Shown here: piece after piece, positions 23,013 to 34,369 of the stretch
Layout of the letters: each line of letters starts with the position of its first letter
Position numbering within the stretch: the first letter of the stretch is position 1
Assembly (NCBI GenBank): GCA_947000775.1
Contig: CAMQGK010000638.1
Span: 25,547,001 to 25,611,000 of the forward strand
Reading direction: 5' to 3'
DNA length: 64,000 nucleotides
DNA from: Pterois miles
Taxonomy: Eukaryota; Chordata; Actinopteri; Perciformes; Scorpaenidae
Position numbers and translations under genes: made by a program
The notes under the pieces: generated by a model
Database searches by the model: none
Seen by the model: only the letters and a program-made list of their open reading frames with translations
Told to the model about the DNA's origin: nothing

Positions 23013-24019
23013 TGAGAAGTTACCCTTTAATTTTCAGGATTGAAAACTACTTTGCAGTGTCTCACTCAGGGTGAGTGACGGACTCTTTATGCATCCTGTC
23101 ATTGATATTTCAGCTGATGAACTAGGTGTGTTTTATGTCCTGCAGACATCCTCCCTAAAAGCTTTAACCTTGTGACCTCATTTACTGTTGACGCAACACT
23201 CGAAGCAATGACCATGACCACAAATTGGTCCATTTATTGATGAAGATCCAGACTGAAAAAAGAAGAACCGCAGCCAATGCCCTTGGATCTTTTGACCCTG
23301 TAATTCCCTGCTCTGAGTCTCCTTCCATGCGAATCAATCCCATCAATGGTCCCTTCGATGCCCATGAAGGAATGAGGGGGGCTGACATCAATACTGCTTC
23401 ATTCCCTGTGGTTCAATATGTCAGCTGAACAAATACTTTTCTAAGAGATGATCCAGCCAGCACATCTGCCACTGTTTCTACAGTGGGAGGCATGTTGCAG
23501 CATGCAGCATGTGTCAGGTTAGCAGGATGCAGTATTTTCTTTACCATCATATTATATAGCCTCCAGAGTAATATCTCACCCTGAGAATCTCTTCTTCTAA
23601 AGCTCTGAAAACATCAACTGAGCCACTCATTTTTAGTCGATTTTAAATTATGTAAAGTTGTGTTCGAGAGTAATTAGTGGTCGGTGTGATTTCTGGATTT
23701 TTCTTGTCACATTATCACTGTTGCATGTGCAGATTTAGAAACTTTGTAAAATGAGAAGAAATGTGACTCACATTTGAAGCTTGGGTTCTTGGCACCAACA
23801 AAGTGTGCAGATACTCATTCGCTGCAATAAATTAATGCCAAATAAACAGCTTCAAATATTCTAATATGAAGTGATATAAATAAATAGGTGCTGATTGTAA
23901 CTGTGAATAGCCAACAGCCATGGACAGATTATGAGACCCTGCAGCGTCATTCTGTGGTCATTCTGTGTCTCTTTGTGGTCGTCTTGTGGGTGAAACCTTT
24001 GTCCCTAATGGGCACTACC
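23013..24019. other. non-coding segment, nothing recognised
   Basis: A 67-residue plus-strand open frame (23225-23428) has no recognised domain. No shared repeat. Confidence 0.4.
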
Positions 24020-24289
24020 TTAAAGCTGCAGTCGGTAACTTTGTAGTGGGGCAGCTAAGCTGAAATATTCATAACAATAGTGCATTCTGTGATAAAAGCA
24101 ACACATCAGACAAAGATGTAGGTTTATATGTTATGAAAAGATAACGATATTGGGGCGCTTTAAATTTGGCTCCTGAGGGCCGGGCCATGCCAGCCATTTT
24201 TCAAAATGGCCACCAAATTGGCACTTCTGATGCCCTCAAATGGGGTAGTACGAGATGAACGCCTCCCTCATGTCATATTCACGACATAT

Positions 24290-24600
24290 AAGTTTCTGAA
24301 AGCTCAGAGTTCACGACTTGTGATGTTTGTTGATGTTGTGAGAAATGGTGGAGCCCATGGAAGTTCATTTATCAGTGCATAATACGCTAATATTGTACAG
24401 TATATTGTAAGTTTTAGTCATAATTTTATATTATGTCTGAGGAAAATGTTGATATTCTCAACAACCTCATCTTTCACCTCTTATCAGTGTGTCTTTGCAT
24501 TTCCTGCATTATGTTACCCGCTTGCTAGCTTGCTAACTGTTGGCTTCTAGACTCGGACAGTAATGTTAATATTGCTGTTGCTTAGCAACACAGATGTGTT
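24290..24600 (+). repeat. family M repeat, copy 2 (inside the foldback left arm)
   Basis: Collinear with 9120-9430: 'gagaaatggtggagcccatg', 'gtctgaggaaaatgttgata', a 'catttcctgcattatgttac' block and 'taatgttaatattgctg'. It has no counterpart in the right arm, so it lies in the asymmetric part of the foldback. Confidence 0.78.
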
Positions 24601-25295
24601 TTGAAAAGATTTTAACTAGAGAAAAACGTGAAGACTAAATAAAAGAAGCATGCTCACTTCAGGGTCAAACCTCACCCCCTTAACTTCATGACGGCTACCT
24701 TTAGAGCGGCAAGATCTTCAGCTTTCCATCGCTGCTTTTCTCTTTTCATGAGCAGTGAAATTGACAGAGATAATGCAGGGAAAATCTGAGGACTGTCTGT
24801 AACCTCTAGTCACAGGTTGCATGTGGCCATTTTAGTCTGGGTAGGGGATTCAGGTTCATACGACAATGTTTTATTTTCAGATCTGAGCAGGGGAAGTGAT
24901 ATTTGTCTGGTCTCTAACCTGTGACCAAGATGACTCGTTGAACCTATGTGGAAACTAAGATCAGGCTCATGTCAGCAAACTTTGACCAAAAGTTGAGTTA
25001 TTGAAGTTATTGAGTTATTAAATGAATTGAATAAAGTTTGACTTATCTGACCGTTTTATTTCGCTTACTGCGTCTTATAATCTGGTGCCTATGTTATACT
25101 ACAAACTGTACTACAAACTACATAAATAGTTTAGAAAGCAGAAAATCTTGCCGTTCTAAAGGTGGCGAAGCTAAGGGGGTGAAGTTTGACCCTGAAGAGT
25201 CCATGCCCCTTTTGTTTGGTTTTCGTGTTTCTCTCAGGTTAAAAGCTTTAAAAAACAGCACCCTTAAAAATAAAGAGGTAATAAATAAATATAGA

Positions 25296-25299
<4 letters not shown>

Positions 25300-25329
<30 letters not shown>

Positions 25330-25330
25330 T
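25300..25330. repeat. AT microsatellite
   Basis: A run of alternating AT (ten units from 25311) with a degenerate taaatataaa lead-in. It lies within the loop-side right half of the foldback. Confidence 0.9.
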
Positions 25331-25660
25331 GTCTGTGATCTTCTGACATCTGATCTAATCAGCTTGAACAAACCTTGTAAAATAAAGAGTCATGAAATCA
25401 GTTCTCTGCAACATTTAGGAATATTTGGCACCTATTTGGCGGCCATTTTGAAAAATGACTGCCATGACCCCCAGGGGTCAACCTCACAGCACCCCAATAT
25501 TTATATCTTTTCATAACAAGCAAACCTACATCTGCGCCAAATGTGTTGCTTTTAGCACAAAATGCACAATTACAGTGTTTGACTGTCCCGCTATTGAGCA
25601 AATATGCTGTGTGATAAAAAGTTATTTATATAAAATTGCCACTGTATCCTAAAGTAGTGA

Positions 25661-26946
25661 TGAAAGGTAATTATGAAAAAATGAATGTTCCTCCGTCTCC
25701 TCCTACTCTCTTATGGATTTATTACACCAAAGGAACCCAAAAAACAGATAAGAGACAGAGGAGCATAGGAATGGACATCATATATATCATAATATTCTAA
25801 GACCTCATAAACTTTCACAGTTTTAATTCACAATTAAAACTTTATTTTTTTTTTTTTAATTTCTGATTTATGACTAGAATAACTAGACCCACAGTGCTGA
25901 GCACCATCTCAAATTGAACCTCACATTCCCAGCTTTCAGATGACGTTCACCACATCTATGTGACATCTACTGCTGACCTGCTATCTGCCCCTAAAGTCTC
26001 CCTGTCCACCTTTAAACAACACACATGTGTGCATCAGAAAGGATGGAGTGGAAACGGTTAACAGCAGATGTATATAGTTCTGTCTGTTGTTCTTCACTAA
26101 TTGCCTGCCTTTTATTTTTGTACCTAGTGGGTAGAAAGAAACGCTATTTTCAAGCTGGTTCCTTGAGGTCTGAAGAAAAAACTTCAGTGGAAAACGTCAC
26201 ATGGTGCTGGTGATCTCTCTCTGAGAGCATCTGCAAAACACCTCCTTCATTTTACTCACATTCATCACCACCTAAGGCCTCTGTGCGCGGAATGAGATGG
26301 ATGTAGGCGGTCTGTATGAAATCTTTATGTAAAAAGCAATCGCCTGCTTTCAAATGCAAAGTTTTTCTATTGCTTTCACGACAGCGTACGTTCAGAGGAA
26401 TCTCAGTGCTTCCAGATGCTGATAAAACACCTGAGATCCGGCTGGATTTGGGATTGCAGTCGGCCGAAATCACTCGGTCTGTTATGAGCGTCAGCTGGCA
26501 TCGACTCGGGCGTTTAGTATTCCTCAGCGGCCTCCTGTTTGACTCTGCTTGTTGTCCAGGCTTCGTTACAGCCTCTCAGGGACCACAGCAGCACTTTGAG
26601 GTTGACGTCTGCTCGGCACTATGGCAGCCAACATAAAGCAGAATCAGTCAGACTGCATCATTTAGTGTAACTGTTCTTAGTGCTCCTGGCAATTTATTTG
26701 CTTTCACTATTCGGGAATGAGTTATTTTTCGGTTCTGTGACTTTGAAAGCCAATTGTAAAGCTCTTGGTGTACACTGACTACGCAGCATATTGCTCTTTT
26801 CATGAAGCAAACTGATGAGGTGAATCCAGGTAGAAACCATTATTCCTGATGGATTTCCCCTACTAAAATTAAAATGATCACAGAGGAGGAGGGATGGAGA
26901 GGAGCTGCAAAAGCATCAGCAACTTTTGTGAATTTTCTGTTTTTAT
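25661..26946. other. mostly unrecognised; family E fragment at about 25890-26012
   Basis: The piece with 'ttcccagctttcagatgacg', 'cgttcaccacatctatgtga' and 'gacctgctatctgcccct' parallels 41910-42080 of family E. The rest, including open frames on both strands at 26252-26636, has no recognised domain and is single-copy within the window. Confidence 0.45.
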
Positions 26947-28500
26947 TAGGGCTGGGATAATCTCCCCATTCAATACTATGATAATACTTGGGTGCCGATT
27001 CAATATGTATTAGGATTTTTGATTTTTGTTAACTTTTTTAATACTAGACCATGGGAAAAAGTTGAATCAAACACTTCTAGGGGCATTTACTTTGGAAAAT
27101 ATCTAAATTAATTTGTAGTCAGAGATGCCCTGAATATATCATATAGTCATTAATAGACATTATGACATTTCCCTCACAGATTAGTAGTATTCTTACTTTA
27201 TAAGGTGCATGTAATGTTTTATATTTCTGGTGAATATAATCCAATAAATCATATTTCTATATACATATGCATTTAGTATATACAGTTGTTAATACCTTAT
27301 TTTGAAAAGCGGATGTAGTCACACATGTATACTTCCTCTAATGTCCTGAAGTCAAATACATCAGGTTCATTATCAGGAATTATTAATTTTTTGTGTGAAT
27401 TTCCCTCAAAAATTAGTGGTATTTTCTTTTTAATTCATAAGACACATGTAATGATTTATACTTCTGGTGAATATAATCCAATCAATCTTATTTCCATATA
27501 TGTATTTTGTATATACAGTTCCTTTGTTAACACCTTATTTTGAAAACAAGACGTAGTCACACATGTAAACTTGTGCTAACTTCTACTTCGTCTCCAGCTC
27601 TCCGGCAGCTCCGCTCTCTTTATCCATCCATGGTCAACTCCATCGGGGCTGTTTGAAGGTATTTATCATAAACGTCAGTATGTGGCGCTCTACTGTTGTA
27701 GAATCGGCCATTTTGACGATGAGAGCGACGGCCGGCTGGTCTGTACGTTACCACACAGCCCGGTCACAGAAGCTCGTGAAATAGTCACAAAACTGAATGT
27801 GCTGATATACAGACATGAATTTCATGTTTATTTTGTGACGGTCAGCACAAAATCAGTTTGTATGCAGTCCACTGTGAAGTGGGAAGCAATGGCGAACGCT
27901 GCGTAGGGAGGAGAACAAGGTTATTTTAAGCCAAACTACGATCTTTTCCAAATCCAGACTACGTAGTTTGTTGCCTAAGCCTAACCAAGTCGACCTGTTC
28001 ACAATCCTAACTAAGTATTTTTATTCTGAAAAGACTGGAGCGGACATTGACATGTGCGTCATGTGTTGTTGAAAGCCGTGTGACTGTGTAGTACCACAAT
28101 ACGATAACGTTTCCTGTCCGTGACAGTTAGCGTGCAGCTTTAGCCGTGATGTCTAGCTCTGCCTTTCCTGCAATATGTGAAACCCAAAGTGTTTCCATCC
28201 TTTACTGTATGTGTAGTGTTTACCACCACGTGAGTCATATCCACACGCTGTTTTCCAGTTTCTCGTTTCAGCCAGCTGCGTGAACGCATACGACGTCACG
28301 CTACGCAGAGTACAACAATAAGTGTTTCCATACTTCACTGTATGTGTAGTGTTTACCATGTTGGATTTAAAACGATTTCCTTCTACCTCCATATAGACTC
28401 AGATGAACGAAATTGACATTAAAATGACATGACAATGACAATGACAATAATAATTACGTTACATAGGTGAATCGATTTTTTATGATAATCACATTTTTTT
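26947..28500 (+). mobile_element. family B element copy B3, long, with an inserted segment
   Basis: Starts TAGGGCTGGGATAATC at 26947 and follows the family order through 'gttgaatcaaacacttctag', two successive AT-rich 'tgaatataatccaat' blocks (near 27240 and 27480), 'ccagctctccggcagctccg', and 'gtgaaacccaaagtgtttcc'. It ends in the 'ggtgaatcgattttttatga' part at about 28480. A segment at 27756-28091 is absent from the other copies. The expected CCCTA right end is missing, and family E sequence begins at about 28505. Confidence 0.8.
27756..28091 (-). mobile_element. insertion inside family B copy B3 (contains family C motif)
   Basis: The equivalent position in B1, B4b and B6 passes directly from the 'ggctggaccgcacgtta' mark to the 'acgataacgtttcctgtcc' mark. 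Here about 336 bp intervene, flanked by the direct repeat taccaca at 27749-27755 and 28092-28098. The insert carries 'gttgcctaagcctaacca' and 'cacaatcctaactaagta', which is family C in reverse. The 7-bp repeat is a likely target-site duplication. Confidence 0.7.
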
Positions 28501-28504
28501 CGCA

Positions 28505-28622
28505 TGTAGTACAAATGTGTTACTTTTGTTTATCCTAAAATGGTGTATTTCAGTATTTCTGCATACTGGGGTCCCTAAACAGTCTTGAATTACATACACT
28601 GGGTATCACTGTCAAACAAACA
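28505..28622 (+). repeat. family E fragment
   Basis: 'tgcatactggggtccctaaa' followed by 'cagtcttgaattacataca' and 'ctgggtatcactgtc' repeats 41386-41440. It abuts the truncated right end of B3. Confidence 0.75.
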
Positions 28623-30227
28623 GAATAAATACAGAAATTGTGATACCCTGGTATTTATGCTTTTCGTAGGGACAGAAATCTTGCGTGGCATCAGTGTGCC
28701 GGTGCTGTCGGTGCAGCGACTGAATGAAAGCAGGTCCTGAGGACAGAGTGACTTTCAGAGACACGGCATGGGAGGAACCACAGGTACATTAAAATTAGAT
28801 TTCTGTGATCATGCAGGCTCTCTGCAGCGCTATGCTTAATGATATCTCCCGTTTGGAACAGGTGTTGCTGAGATTTGGCACATTAAATGAGAAAAACAAG
28901 AGTTCAGTTCATGAATAGGCTGCTGACCTCGTCTGCATTCAGCAGGGAGTTTAAATTAAAGAAAAAAAAAATGTAAACGATGAAAAATTCTCCCTTTTAC
29001 TGTTATAACCTCTTTTCTCTAATGGACTATAATTAAATGGAGAAAGTTAAGTGCAGTAGTAGACACAATTGTTTATTGTACAATGGTCCTGTTTAGTGAA
29101 GATAAAGGCCATGCAGGGATAATAGTCCTGGCCCTCCTCTTGGTATTAAATAGCTTCAGTGTTTAATTTCAAAATATTCTCCTTTTATTAAAGTTTCTCG
29201 TCAGCTAATCATGAAAAAAAGGAGCCCAAATTGCTACAAAACAGCAAATAAAGAATAGCTTGCAGCTTTGTGTTTCCCTAAGAGGCGGACCATTAGATGG
29301 AAAGCAGTGGGTATTGACTGTTGTGCCTGCAGCTGGATACAAGGGGCTTTTTAAAAGCTCACTTCTTTCTTTAGAAGAATCCTAAAATGCAAACACATAC
29401 TTGCTTGTGCTGCATATTTATTATCTCAGAGCGCAAGATGAATACAAATAAACATCTATCCTTACAGCCATGTATCATTTAATCCAGAGGATCACCAGTT
29501 GACGTTTTGGCAAATGAGACTAATTCCAACAAGCAGTGCAAAGAAAGAGGCCTAATACTACTCTAAAGGAGTGCTATAAGCTGATGTTGCAACAAAGTTG
29601 GACTAGCGTAAAAGTAAACTACTGATATGTGTGGCTAGAGAGAAACACACTTGTGGTAATAAATAAGGTCCAGGCAATAAGTATTAAACAGGAAGACTTA
29701 GTGCAGTCATGGGAATCATTTTGTCCTGCTATTTACTTTTATGCTTTCAGAAGTGCCTCCTCTAAGCTCCGCTTGCATCCATCTCTTCCAATTAGTTTAA
29801 GTCCTGCTGAAATATGACTTTCTGCAGCCTCCTCTCCGTTATGACGGTTGATGTCGGGATTTAGTTTAAGCACTGAGATTTTAATGAGTAAGTTTGTCAT
29901 TAAATTAGCAGTCTAAAATGCATTCATCCATGTTATTTGCCATTCACTGCATGGCTGGGATTCTGGCAGCTAGTGTCCACAGGTCGATAAGGAAAAGGTT
30001 ACATGAAGCCTTTATGGAGGGTAATCACTGCCTAAAACATACAGTATACATTACTGTGTAGATCACACCCTTTGTGAAGCTTGTTGTCATCGGTTGTGAT
30101 AATCTGTGTGAAAAAGATTAGCGTTATTATCTTGACCTTTATTTTGGTCTTTGTGTTGAATAAGATAATAATTAATTGTCAAAACTGATGATTATTGTGC
30201 TCCTAGCCTTCTGATGGGATGCAACAT
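28623..30227. promoter_or_regulatory. candidate conserved non-coding region (core about 28790-29320)
   Basis: Single-copy-looking sequence with no family match. Near 29065-29084 four SOX-type cores (ACAAT or ATTGT) lie within 20 bp, beginning with the palindrome ACAATTGT. Homeodomain-type motifs 'ctataattaaatgg' and 'gctaatcatgaaa' are close by. No reading frame is maintained. A 62-residue frame at 29629-29817 is unremarkable. The regulatory role is inference only. Confidence 0.3.
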
Positions 30228-30895
30228 TAGGGATGCTAATTTTGAAAACTTTTTAACCAATAATTGACCCTCGTTAACTGATTATTAACCGTTAACCTAC
30301 GAGATTAGTGCATCTCATGCAGCGGTGCGGTAGCTGCAGGATAGGAGCACAACGGACATCTGAGTCAACAGTTCACCGGCCGGGAGCGTTAGCAGCCACG
30401 GTGCCGCGTTCACTGTCTCTGGTTCACCGTCCAGGAGCGTGAGCAGCCACGGTGCCGCGTTCACCGTCTCCGGTTCACCGTCCGGGAGCGTGAGCAGCCA
30501 CGGTGTCGCGTTCACCGTCTCCGGTTCACTGTCTCTGGTTCACTGTCTCCAGTTCACTGTCTCCGGTTCACTGTCTCCGGTTCACCGTCCGGGAGCGTGA
30601 GCAGCCACGGTGTCGCGTTCACCTTGTCCGGTTCACCGTCCGGGAGCGTGAGCAGCCACGGTGCCGCGTTCACCGTCTCCGGTTCACCGTCCGGGAGTGT
30701 GAGCAGCCACGGTGCCGCGTTCACCGTCTGCGGTTCACCGTCCGGGAGCGTGAGCAGCCACGGTGCTGCGTTCACTGTCTCCGGTTCACTGTCTCTGGTT
30801 CACTGTCTCCGGTTCACCGTCCGGGAGCGTGAGCTGCCACGGTGCTGCGTTCACGGTCTCCGGTTCACCGTCCGGGAGCGTTAGCAGCCACGGTG
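30228..30895 (+). mobile_element. element D copy 2 (with minisatellite), opposite orientation to copy 1
   Basis: Starts TAGGGATGCTAATTTTGA at 30228. It continues through 'aataattgaccctcgttaac', 'gagattagtgcatctcatgc' and 'gtagctgcaggataggagca' into the array of 51-bp units from about 30370 to 30893. The order mirrors 16855 down to 16138. Its GC content and CpG density are well above the flanks. Confidence 0.85.
30370..30893. repeat. 51-bp minisatellite with nested 14-bp subrepeat
   Basis: The units contain 'gtgagcagccacggtgccgc', 'gttcaccgtctccggttcac' and 'cgtccgggagc' (51 bp). At about 30523-30580 and 30778-30810 a 14-bp subunit (ggttcactgtctcc and variants) has multiplied separately. The array is open in several frames on both strands because the unit is a multiple of three. 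Not coding. Confidence 0.95.
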
Positions 30896-30899
30896 CTTC

Positions 30900-30965
30900 T
30901 CTGACCCCCTTAAATACCAAGATGGCGACGGCCAAAATGCCAAACTTGAGGCTTCAAAAATACTA
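30900..30965 (-). repeat. family F terminal fragment
   Basis: 'ccaagatggcgacggccaaa' followed by 'atgccaaacttgaggcttc' matches the F block at 11680-11720. It is truncated and adjoins element D. Confidence 0.7.
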
Positions 30966-31013
30966 AATCCAATTTCTTTTTTTGCTCGAAATTTGTTACA
31001 TTTCAGTGACATT

Positions 31014-31323
31014 TAGGGCTGCAACTAACAATTATTTTCATTGTTGAATAAATTGTTGATTATTTTCTTGATTCAGTTATTTGGTCTGCAAAATGTCAGA
31101 AAATGTTCCAAAATGTCGATCAGTGTTTTTCAAATGTCCTGTCAGGCTCCGTCACCTCAAAGACATTCAGTTTACTGTCACTGAGGAGTAAAGAAACTAG
31201 AACATATTCACCTCTGAGAAGCTGGAATCAGAGAAGTTAGACCTTTCTTTCTCAGAAAAATCACTCAAATCAATTAACTGATTATTAAAATAACTGATGA
31301 TTAATTTAGTAGTTGGCATCTCT
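31014..31323 (+). mobile_element. TAGGGCTGCAAC-type MITE (family H)
   Basis: Starts TAGGGCTGCAACTAAC. It carries 'aaaatgtcagaaaatgttcc', 'aaaatgtcgatcagtgtttt', 'cattcagtttactgtcactg', 'gaggagtaaagaaac' and 'gaagctggaatcagagaa', and ends 'taatttagtagttggca' plus a decayed terminus. This internal order is that of a very widespread fish MITE, from memory. The right inverted end (GTTGCAGCTCTA) is largely deleted. It has no coding capacity. Confidence 0.85.
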
Positions 31324-32851
31324 GACATCCATCATGTAATATGTGTGTTATCATAGAATGTAAATGGAAACCTGATATGTGTCCTTCATTGCTCAGTTAT
31401 ATTGTAAAGAGTACGGGTTATATGTAGGGATAACGCACAGCGACATTAACAGTCCGCCCGAGTCCGACATCAGAACTGTGCCCTTAGTAACAGTCTGTTA
31501 TACTGTACATAGCAACAGTGTGTTATAAAGAAATAACACACCGTATAACGTTGTGAATCAGAATCCAGTATTCAACAAAGCTGTGTAATACAGACAGATA
31601 ACCCTGACGTTACAGAGGTCTAGAGCTGCCCGTAGAGAGTAATTCCTATATCAGGTTATGTATACATTTCCTCAGACAGCAGCAGTCTGTCAGACATTCA
31701 GGCAGTAAATGCATCTGGGAAAATAGCCTCCAAAAACAACAATAAGAAACAGGAGTCGTGAGTCATCTGAGCTCTGGACCGTTTCAAAGAAGATACGCCG
31801 CTGTGAGTGAGGGATGTTATTAACGCAGACATTACGCTGCTGCCACGACTGAAGGAAACAGTAAATGATTCAGCTGCTTCAAAGGAAGAGATAGTGAATT
31901 TAAGTGTGTGTGTGTTGTGGTTATATATGTTGTCGTCTGGAGAGGTCCAGTCAGGAGAAAATGTGCAGCTCGGTCTCAAAGACGGAGCGACGCTGGAGTG
32001 TAATCTGTGCCGTCTCACAGCCTGCAGCTGCTCCTAACAATTGGATGCTGATAGTGCGGCTTCAGTGTCAATATTAGCCTCATTTTATAGTGATGCCTGG
32101 AATATCTTTAACATGATATCTCATCAGCTTTCATAGTGATTACACATTTTTCAGATAATGGATCTCATTACAACTTGGAGGCTAGAACAGTATTTTCAGG
32201 CAGTAAGAGGTATTAACACCTCAGCCCAGCGTCGACGGGAGGACTGTTATTTCACTTCAGGAGCCCAGGAAATGTAATTTTCTCCAGCATAATTTCTTGC
32301 AGAGGTTCAAGCCTGTAGGCCGGAAATCATGGTGTTGTTGCACTGATTTACTTTTTTTTTTTTTTTTTACCCCATTTCTTTTCAAACTTTGTTGCACGGC
32401 ACATAAAAAGCGAGAAATTTAGAGAATGTCGTGGGGAGGCAATGAACTCGGTAGTGGAGCCAAAAGTAAAAGTCAAACATTTTAAGCTTCAAAAGACAAT
32501 AATTCCCACACCACAAAGGTGATTATCAGGTAAGGGTCTTACTACAGAACTGCTGCAGCTGCTGTCAGGACACATTGTGGATTATCAAGACTCTTTCCAC
32601 GCTAAATTTGTATATAATATTAGTCACAATAATATTCTGGCTTGAGTTTTAGCAACGCTGCATAACAAACTATCTGCCAGACATATTTTGTTTACTTCAT
32701 TGGCTCCATTACAGCATTTTTTTTAATACAGAAACCCATTAGACCCATTAACCCCAAACAACAGCAGTAACGGAGCTTCAAACCAACGCAAACAGCACTG
32801 GAGCCAGTTTACAAATGCTTTTATACAGAAAACAAGTCCAAGCAAACTGTC
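31324..32851. other. non-coding segment, nothing recognised
   Basis: Open frames on both strands at 31698-32037 show no domain. A T-run lies at about 32351-32368. No shared repeat. Confidence 0.4.
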
Positions 32852-33105
32852 CCTCTGAGACCCACATTTTTGTCTTTTTTTAGGGGGGTACAGGGGTTTT
32901 TAGGGGGGTACAGGTCAAGGCCACATAGAAGTGGTGTACATCATCTGAAAGCTGAGATCAGATATACACATGAATGAATGAATTAAAATAAATTAGAAAC
33001 ATAATCTAAGTATATGCTTTCCATCCCCATACTCTATTATGTCTCAAAAGTTGTTGCAGCAGTTTTTAGGTTGATACCATTTGATTTGTTGCTAAATTTA
33101 GCCGC
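32852..33105 (-). repeat. family E element, minus-strand truncated copy
   Basis: The left edge 'tctgagacccacatttttgt' mirrors the right end of the copy at 42100-42136 ('gtgggtctcagagggtt'). 'gtggtgtacatcatctgaaa' and 'tatgtctcaaaagttgttgc' mirror 41870-41945. A short direct duplication, 'ttaggggggtacagg', occurs at about 32880-32920. Confidence 0.75.
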
Positions 33106-33422
33106 AAAATTCATGCTCATGATTTTTGGGTTGCTGGAAAAAAAAAAAGAATAATTCCTGACAATGACTGCTATATTTGACTTCAGGACATCTCTGACAA
33201 CATACATGCTGAAAATCAAACATCTTTACTGTATTCATTTAGGTATTTTCCAAAGAAAAAGTCCCTAGAAGTGTATGATTCAACTTTTTCTCATGGTGTA
33301 GTCTTACAAAAGTGAACAAAGATCGCAATAAATCACACTATCGAATCGCGATACATATCAAATCGGCACCCAAATATTTTTATGGCACTGAATCGGGAGA
33401 TGGGTGAAACGTCCAGCACTAC
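33106..33422 (-). mobile_element. family B copy B5, terminal fragment
   Basis: The reverse complement gives 'gattcagtgccataaaaata', 'tttgggtgccgatttgata' and 'tgaatcatacacttctaggg', and ends with 'ccagcaacccaaaaatcat'. Only the first third of family B is present. It follows family E directly. Confidence 0.75.
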
Positions 33423-33822
33423 TAGCTACTCAGTGTGATTATGTGATGACCTGTGATGAGCTGCGTTGGTATCACATTGTCATGTGAAGGTTATAGAGAA
33501 AAAACAGTTTTAATGAAGAGCATGGTAAAAGTGTGGTCATGTAATTCTTCCCAAACCTGGAGTCACAGAGGAGCACTCCTCTCCTCCCTGGGTGGTTGAA
33601 GCTGAAGGTACTGTACCTCCCAGTGTTTTATTTAAATGGAAACTGTTGCCTGTTAGATCTCCTGCACATAATCCTGTCATGGCTGGGGAGCTTTCCTCTC
33701 ACGTTAATGCACTCAGCACATTATTTGAATTTCAAGATAGTGCTCTCAGGAACATTTCAGAATTCAGGCTGCAAACTAAGTGTGTGTATGTGTGTGTTCA
33801 AGGCTAACTTTGCTATTTTTTA
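33423..33822. other. short non-coding segment, nothing recognised
   Basis: Overlapping open frames at 33592-33823 show no recognised domain. Confidence 0.4.
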
Positions 33823-34240
33823 ACCCTATTTTCTGATGTTTTTGTGACTAAAAGAGACAACAATTTTTGAAATTGGTCCAGCGTTGAGGGAGAACACTGC
33901 AGATGATGTCGCTAAACAGGCTGTAATGTAATCGCCCGGGGCAACTCCTCACCATCATTTACGTCCGTTGAAAGTGGCTATGGGACACCAGTGTTGTCAG
34001 TGTTTGTTGTGTTGGGAGCACAGAAAGCGTAGCTTAGTGTTATCTAAAAGATTTTCAATGTCGTGGCTGCAGATTTACATGATTTGCTGATGCAAGATTT
34101 CACAACGAGACCTCCATGAGCGAGACACAAACACAAACAGACCGGATCAGGAGGTAAAAATGTGTTATTTCTCTGTAGGGTTCTTTCCATAATGTCGTCA
34201 GACACTTATAATAACAACATGGGCCTGTCAGTGGCAAAAA
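33823..34240 (+). mobile_element. family L element, second copy (incomplete)
   Basis: Shares with 22385-22850 'accctattttctgatgtttt', 'gaaattggtccagcgttgag', 'agcgtagcttagtgttatct', 'aaaagattttcaatgtcg' and 'caaacagaccggatca'. Its right inverted end is missing. Confidence 0.8.
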
Positions 34241-34369
34241 CAAGAACTTTTACAGTGTTTTTACAAGCCATAGTCTGTTTAGCCAGTCCGAATCAGAATG
34301 AAATTCATATTTTTGGTTTGTTTTCTATGTAGTCTGGTTTGGTTTCATTAACAAGTTTTTGGCATCACT

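Larger units (their letters stand above)
24020..25660. mobile_element. large foldback (inverted-repeat) structure
   Basis: The outer arms, 24076-24225 and 25427-25580, are reverse complements with mismatches and small gaps. They share 'aaaagcaacacat', 'gatgtaggttt', 'gttatgaaaagata' and a 'ttttcaaaatggcc' block. The inner arms, 24605-24717 and 25144-25248, are also inverted ('cttcagggtcaaac', 'cacccccttaac/gc', 'cggcaagat'). The nesting order is kept, so the whole unit folds into one long imperfect hairpin with a loop of about 0.4 kb. The left half also contains family M (24290-24600). No protein frame was recognised. Confidence 0.78.

Noticed and set aside
30315..30966. Several overlapping open frames in the 30.3-30.9 kb array
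   Set aside because: Same minisatellite artefact as at 16 kb, open in both strands.
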